A model generated the notes under the pieces. The model was not told the DNA's origin and did no database searches. It saw only the letters and a program-made list of their open reading frames with translations. This document shows positions 23,558 through 25,906 of a DNA stretch of 25,906 nucleotides, one piece after another. Source of the stretch: JAPXSY01 sp034003585 (GTDB lineage Bacteria > Verrucomicrobiota > Kiritimatiellia > RFP12 > UBA1067); NCBI GenBank assembly GCA_034003585.1, contig JAVEYH010000042.1, positions 1 through 25,906 of the forward strand, in the 5' to 3' direction. Each line of letters opens with the position of its first letter. The stretch's first letter is position 1. The position numbers were made by a program, and so were the translations under genes.

Positions 23558-24580
23558 TCAACGTCCCAGCTTAGTCTTCGCCAGGAAATTCAGCTCGTTC
23601 AACACCACTCCCGTGCCTTCCGCGACCGCGCTCAGCGGGTCATCGGCCAGCGTGACGGGCAATCCTGTCTGCGACGCGATCAGCTTGTCGAGCCCCCGCA
23701 GCATCGCGCCGCCGCCGGCCAGCACCAGGCCGCGGTCCACGAGATCCGCCGACAACTCGGGGGGACACTTCTCCAGCGTGATCCGGACGGCGTCGACAAT
23801 CGCGGACACCGGCTCCTGCAGGGCGTCCCGGATCTCTTCCGACGTGACCGTCAAGGTTTTGGGAAGCCCGGCCACCAGATCGCGGCCCTTGACCTCCAGC
23901 GTGCTCTCCTCACCCAAAGGATAAGCCGAACCAATCGTGATTTTGATCTCCTCCGCGGTCCGCTCTCCAATCATCAGATTGTAAACTCTCCGCATGTACT
24001 GGACGATGCACTCGTCCATGGCGTCACCGCCCACTCGCACACTCCGCGCATAAACGATGCCGGCCAGCGAGATCAGCGCGACCTCGCATGTTCCGCCGCC
24101 GATATCCACGATCATGTTGCCTGCCGGCTCCGAGACCGGCAGCCCGACGCCGATGGCCGCGGCCATCGGCTCCTCAATCAGAAAAACCTCGCGCGCGCCC
24201 GCATGCCGCGCCGACTCCTGCACGGCGCGCTTCTCCACCTCCGTGATGTCGCTCGGCACCGCCACAATCACCCGCGGCTTCACCACCTTGGCCACATGCA
24301 CCTTGCGGATGAAATACCGGATCATCGCCTCGGTGATGTCGAAGTCGGCGATCACCCCCGACTTCATCGGACGGATCGCCACGATGTTGCCCGGCGTGCG
24401 GCCCAGCATGCGCTTGGCCTCCTCGCCCACCGCCAGAATCCGCTTGGTCCCCTCCTGGATCGCCACCACGGAAGGCTCACGGATCACGATCCCGCGGTCT
24501 TTGACGTAAACCAGCGTATTGGCGGTACCCAGATCGATCCCGATATCGCTTGAAAAAAAAGACAACAACTTGTTGAGCAT
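23558..24580 (-). CDS. mreB: Rod shape-determining protein MreB (bacterial actin)
   Basis: Actin-like ATPase that forms membrane-bound filaments and guides lateral wall synthesis. The 340-residue protein begins with an amphipathic stretch (MLNKLLSFF) suited to membrane binding, then the phosphate-1 motif GIDLGTANT at 14-22. The phosphate-2 region reads DIGGGTCEVALISLAGIV, with C where many homologues have T. The C-terminal adenosine motif LVLAGGGAMLRGLD is present. The frame is open far upstream, but the start at 24580 gives the standard N-terminus; its ribosome-binding site is weak. It is the first gene of the long minus-strand envelope run and has a good vegetative promoter candidate 60-90 bases upstream. 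Confidence 0.97.
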   Translation of the reverse strand: MLNKLLSFFSSDIGIDLGTANTLVYVKDRGIVIREPSVVAIQEGTKRILAVGEEAKRMLGRTPGNIVAIRPMKSGVIADFDITEAMIRYFIRKVHVAKVVKPRVIVAVPSDITEVEKRAVQESARHAGAREVFLIEEPMAAAIGVGLPVSEPAGNMIVDIGGGTCEVALISLAGIVYARSVRVGGDAMDECIVQYMRRVYNLMIGERTAEEIKITIGSAYPLGEESTLEVKGRDLVAGLPKTLTVTSEEIRDALQEPVSAIVDAVRITLEKCPPELSADLVDRGLVLAGGGAMLRGLDKLIASQTGLPVTLADDPLSAVAEGTGVVLNELNFLAKTKLGR

Positions 24581-24640
24581 CTCGCGTTCTTTCCCGTGGG
24601 ACAAACGTTCAAATCGGTGCCACAATGAAGCAGTGTCGAT

Positions 24641-24669
24641 AGTGTCCACGATCCGCGGGAACGGGTCAA
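24641..24669 (-). promoter_or_regulatory. Candidate vegetative promoter of the mreB operon
   Basis: TTGACC (24669-24664) and GACACT (24646-24641) on the minus strand are 17 bases apart. The -35 box matches five of six bases, while the -10 box matches three of six. A second GACACT follows after three bases (24637-24632), so the exact -10 is uncertain. The leader would be about 50-55 bases. Confidence 0.45.
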
Positions 24670-24706
24670 GCCCCAATTCCGGTTTTTTGCTTGCGCCAGA
24701 ATGCTG

Positions 24707-24740
24707 TTGCCTACAGCCGTCTCCTGCGGTATCGTACCGC
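24707..24740 (+). promoter_or_regulatory. Promoter-like element with overlapping palindrome before the TIM-barrel gene
   Basis: TTGCCT (24707-24712) and TATCGT (24730-24735) are 17 bases apart, four of six matches each. A perfect inverted repeat, GCGGTA-TCG-TACCGC (24726-24740), covers the -10 box. This is the arrangement expected of a repressor operator, although it could also be a leader hairpin. Confidence 0.35.
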
Positions 24741-24814
24741 ATAACCCTCTGTTGCCGGGCGCCGCGCCAAACGGTGCGCCCGACCCGCGGCAACGCGAAA
24801 GGAGCAATCCGATT

Positions 24815-25807
24815 ATGGCGAGACCTGTGACGATCTTCACCGGCCAATGGGCCGACCTGCCGCTCGAGAAAGTTTGCGAACTGATGTCCGGATTCGGGTA
24901 TGACGGGCTCGAACTCTGCACCTGGGGCGACCACATTGACCTGGACCAGGCCTCCCGCAGCAAAACCTACTGCCAGGAAAAACGCGCCCTGCTGGAGAAG
25001 CACGGGCTGGGGTTCTGGGCCATCTCGAACCACCTCTCCGGGCAGTTGGTCTGCGACCCGATCGACGCGCGCCACTACGCGTTCGCGCCCGCCAAGGTGC
25101 GCAACGACCCCAAAGCCGCCCGCAAGTGGGCAATCGACATGCAGAAAAAAGCCGCCAAGGCCGCCCGCAATCTGGGCGTGACCGTGGTGAACGGGTTCAC
25201 CGGCTCTCCGGTCTGGCACCTGATCTACTCGTTCCCGCCCTGCCTGCCGGGCCAGATCGAAAACGGGTACAAGGAGTTCGCCAGAATCTGGAAGCCGATC
25301 CTCGACGTCTACGCCGACAACGGCGTCCGCTTCGCCCTGGAGGTGCACCCGACCGAGATCGCCTTTGACATCGCGTCGGCGCAGCGCGCGCTGGAGGCGT
25401 TGGACGGCCACCCGGCCTTCGGGTTCAATTTCGACCCCTCCCACCTCGGCTACCAGGGCGTGGACTACGTGAAGTTCCTCCGCACCTTCCCGGACCGGAT
25501 CTTCCATGTCCACATGAAGGACGCGTGGTGGGGCCACGGCGACGGCACGGTCGGCGTCTTCGGCGGCCACACCGAGTTCGCGGACCCGCGCCGCTTCTGG
25601 GACTTCCGCTCGCTCGGCCACGGCGACATCAACTTCGAGGACATCATCGTGGCGCTGAACGACATCCGCTACCAGGGCCCGCTCTCCGTCGAGTGGGAGG
25701 ACTCCCGCATGGACCGCTGCCACGGCGCCCAGGAAGCCTGCGATTTCGTCAAAGGTGTGGACTTCCCGCCCAGCGCGATCGCGTTCGACGCGCAGTTCGA
25801 CCGCTGA
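24815..25807 (+). CDS. Sugar phosphate isomerase/epimerase, xylose-isomerase-like TIM barrel
   Basis: Predicted cytoplasmic metal-dependent isomerase or epimerase of the AP-endonuclease-2/IolE/tagatose-epimerase superfamily, 330 residues. Likely metal ligands and active-site residues are E176 (LEVHPTE), D207 and H210 (FDPSH), H231/H233 (FHVHMKDA), and E293 or E295 (VEWEDS). There is no signal peptide. The substrate cannot be named: no transporter, kinase or dehydrogenase is next to it. I use the ATG at 24815 because AAAGGAG lies ten bases upstream; an in-frame ATG at 24701 would add 38 residues unlike the family and would overlap the promoter region. It is divergent from mreB. Confidence 0.88.
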   Translation: MARPVTIFTGQWADLPLEKVCELMSGFGYDGLELCTWGDHIDLDQASRSKTYCQEKRALLEKHGLGFWAISNHLSGQLVCDPIDARHYAFAPAKVRNDPKAARKWAIDMQKKAAKAARNLGVTVVNGFTGSPVWHLIYSFPPCLPGQIENGYKEFARIWKPILDVYADNGVRFALEVHPTEIAFDIASAQRALEALDGHPAFGFNFDPSHLGYQGVDYVKFLRTFPDRIFHVHMKDAWWGHGDGTVGVFGGHTEFADPRRFWDFRSLGHGDINFEDIIVALNDIRYQGPLSVEWEDSRMDRCHGAQEACDFVKGVDFPPSAIAFDAQFDR

Positions 25808-25816
25808 GCGGCTCAG
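25804..25816 (+). other. Palindrome spanning the TIM-barrel stop codon
   Basis: CTGAGC-G-GCTCAG is a perfect inverted repeat that includes the TGA stop (25805-25807). With a one-base centre it would form a tight five-pair hairpin at most. No T-run follows. It may act as a transcript end, but this is uncertain. Confidence 0.25.
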
Positions 25817-25837
25817 TGATTTGAAGCCGTTTGGGTA

Positions 25838-25906
25838 GGGACGCCTCCCCGAGGCGTCCGCCCTTCGGCTTGCTCAGGGCAGACGGACGGTTCGGGGAAC
25901 CGTCCC
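25838..25906. repeat. Array of three hairpins, possibly a dispersed intergenic repeat
   Basis: GGACGCCTC (25839-25847) pairs perfectly with GAGGCGTCC (25851-25859) around a CCC loop. GCCCT (25860-25864) pairs with AGGGC (25876-25880). GGACGGTTC (25885-25893) pairs perfectly with GAACCGTCC (25897-25905) around a GGG loop. The outer arms GGACG/CGTCC are shared by the first and third hairpins, while their inner four pairs differ but still pair. The array reaches the window end and may continue. It looks like a REP-like intergenic element. Confidence 0.55.

Noticed and set aside
24680..24695. Possible third sigma-54 promoter before the TIM-barrel gene
   Set aside because: GG-N10-GC spacing is present (24681 and 24693), but the -24 part reads CGGTTTT and does not match TGGCAYG.
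24581..25723. Long upstream extension of mreB in the same frame
   Set aside because: It runs antisense to the TIM-barrel gene and lacks MreB similarity; the start at 24580 gives the standard MreB N-terminus.
1..25906. tRNA, rRNA, CRISPR, insertion sequence or prophage content
   Set aside because: No cloverleaf-like sequence, spaced repeat array, transposase, integrase or phage structural gene was recognised by reading either strand; small non-coding RNAs cannot be excluded by eye.

Overview
The window is high-GC bacterial chromosome, densely coding, with no tRNA, rRNA, CRISPR array, insertion sequence, integrase or phage gene visible. Gene content (complete elongasome, sigma-54, FtsK, diadenylate cyclase with YbbR, many short overlaps) fits a rod-shaped, peptidoglycan-making didermic bacterium. 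The gene neighbourhoods and the sugar isomerase/epimerase TIM-barrel gene make the PVC superphylum (Kiritimatiellota, Verrucomicrobiota or Lentisphaerota) my best guess; this is inference from style and synteny, not a proven placement.

Layout. On the plus strand, 110-5554 holds leuS, then a two-gene unit of a membrane zinc metallopeptidase (YugP family) and htpG. A triterpene-cyclase-like gene (minus, 5538-7355) converges on htpG and diverges from rpoN (plus, 7536-8984). From 24580 down to 8998 the minus strand is one long run of envelope genes: mreB-mreC-mreD-mrdA-rodA-rng, a 170-base break, then ftsH-folP-cdaA-ybbR-ftsK-rodZ-like. A sugar isomerase/epimerase TIM-barrel gene (plus, 24815-25807) diverges from mreB, and the window ends in an array of perfect hairpins.

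How the genes fit together. MreB, MreC, MreD, PBP2, RodA and the RodZ-like protein form the lateral-wall machine. CdaA makes c-di-AMP and YbbR is its usual extracytoplasmic regulator, a signal tied to turgor and wall synthesis in other bacteria. FtsK links division to chromosome segregation; FtsH and HtpG are protein quality control; RNase G sits at the end of the mre genes much as it does in Escherichia coli.

The most interesting regulatory observation is two -24/-12 (sigma-54) promoter motifs with exact GG-N10-GC spacing. One lies before the metallopeptidase-htpG pair and one before rpoN itself, both about 40 bases before the start codon. They suggest that sigma-54 controls its own gene and a membrane-protease/chaperone unit. 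No enhancer-binding activator gene is in the window.
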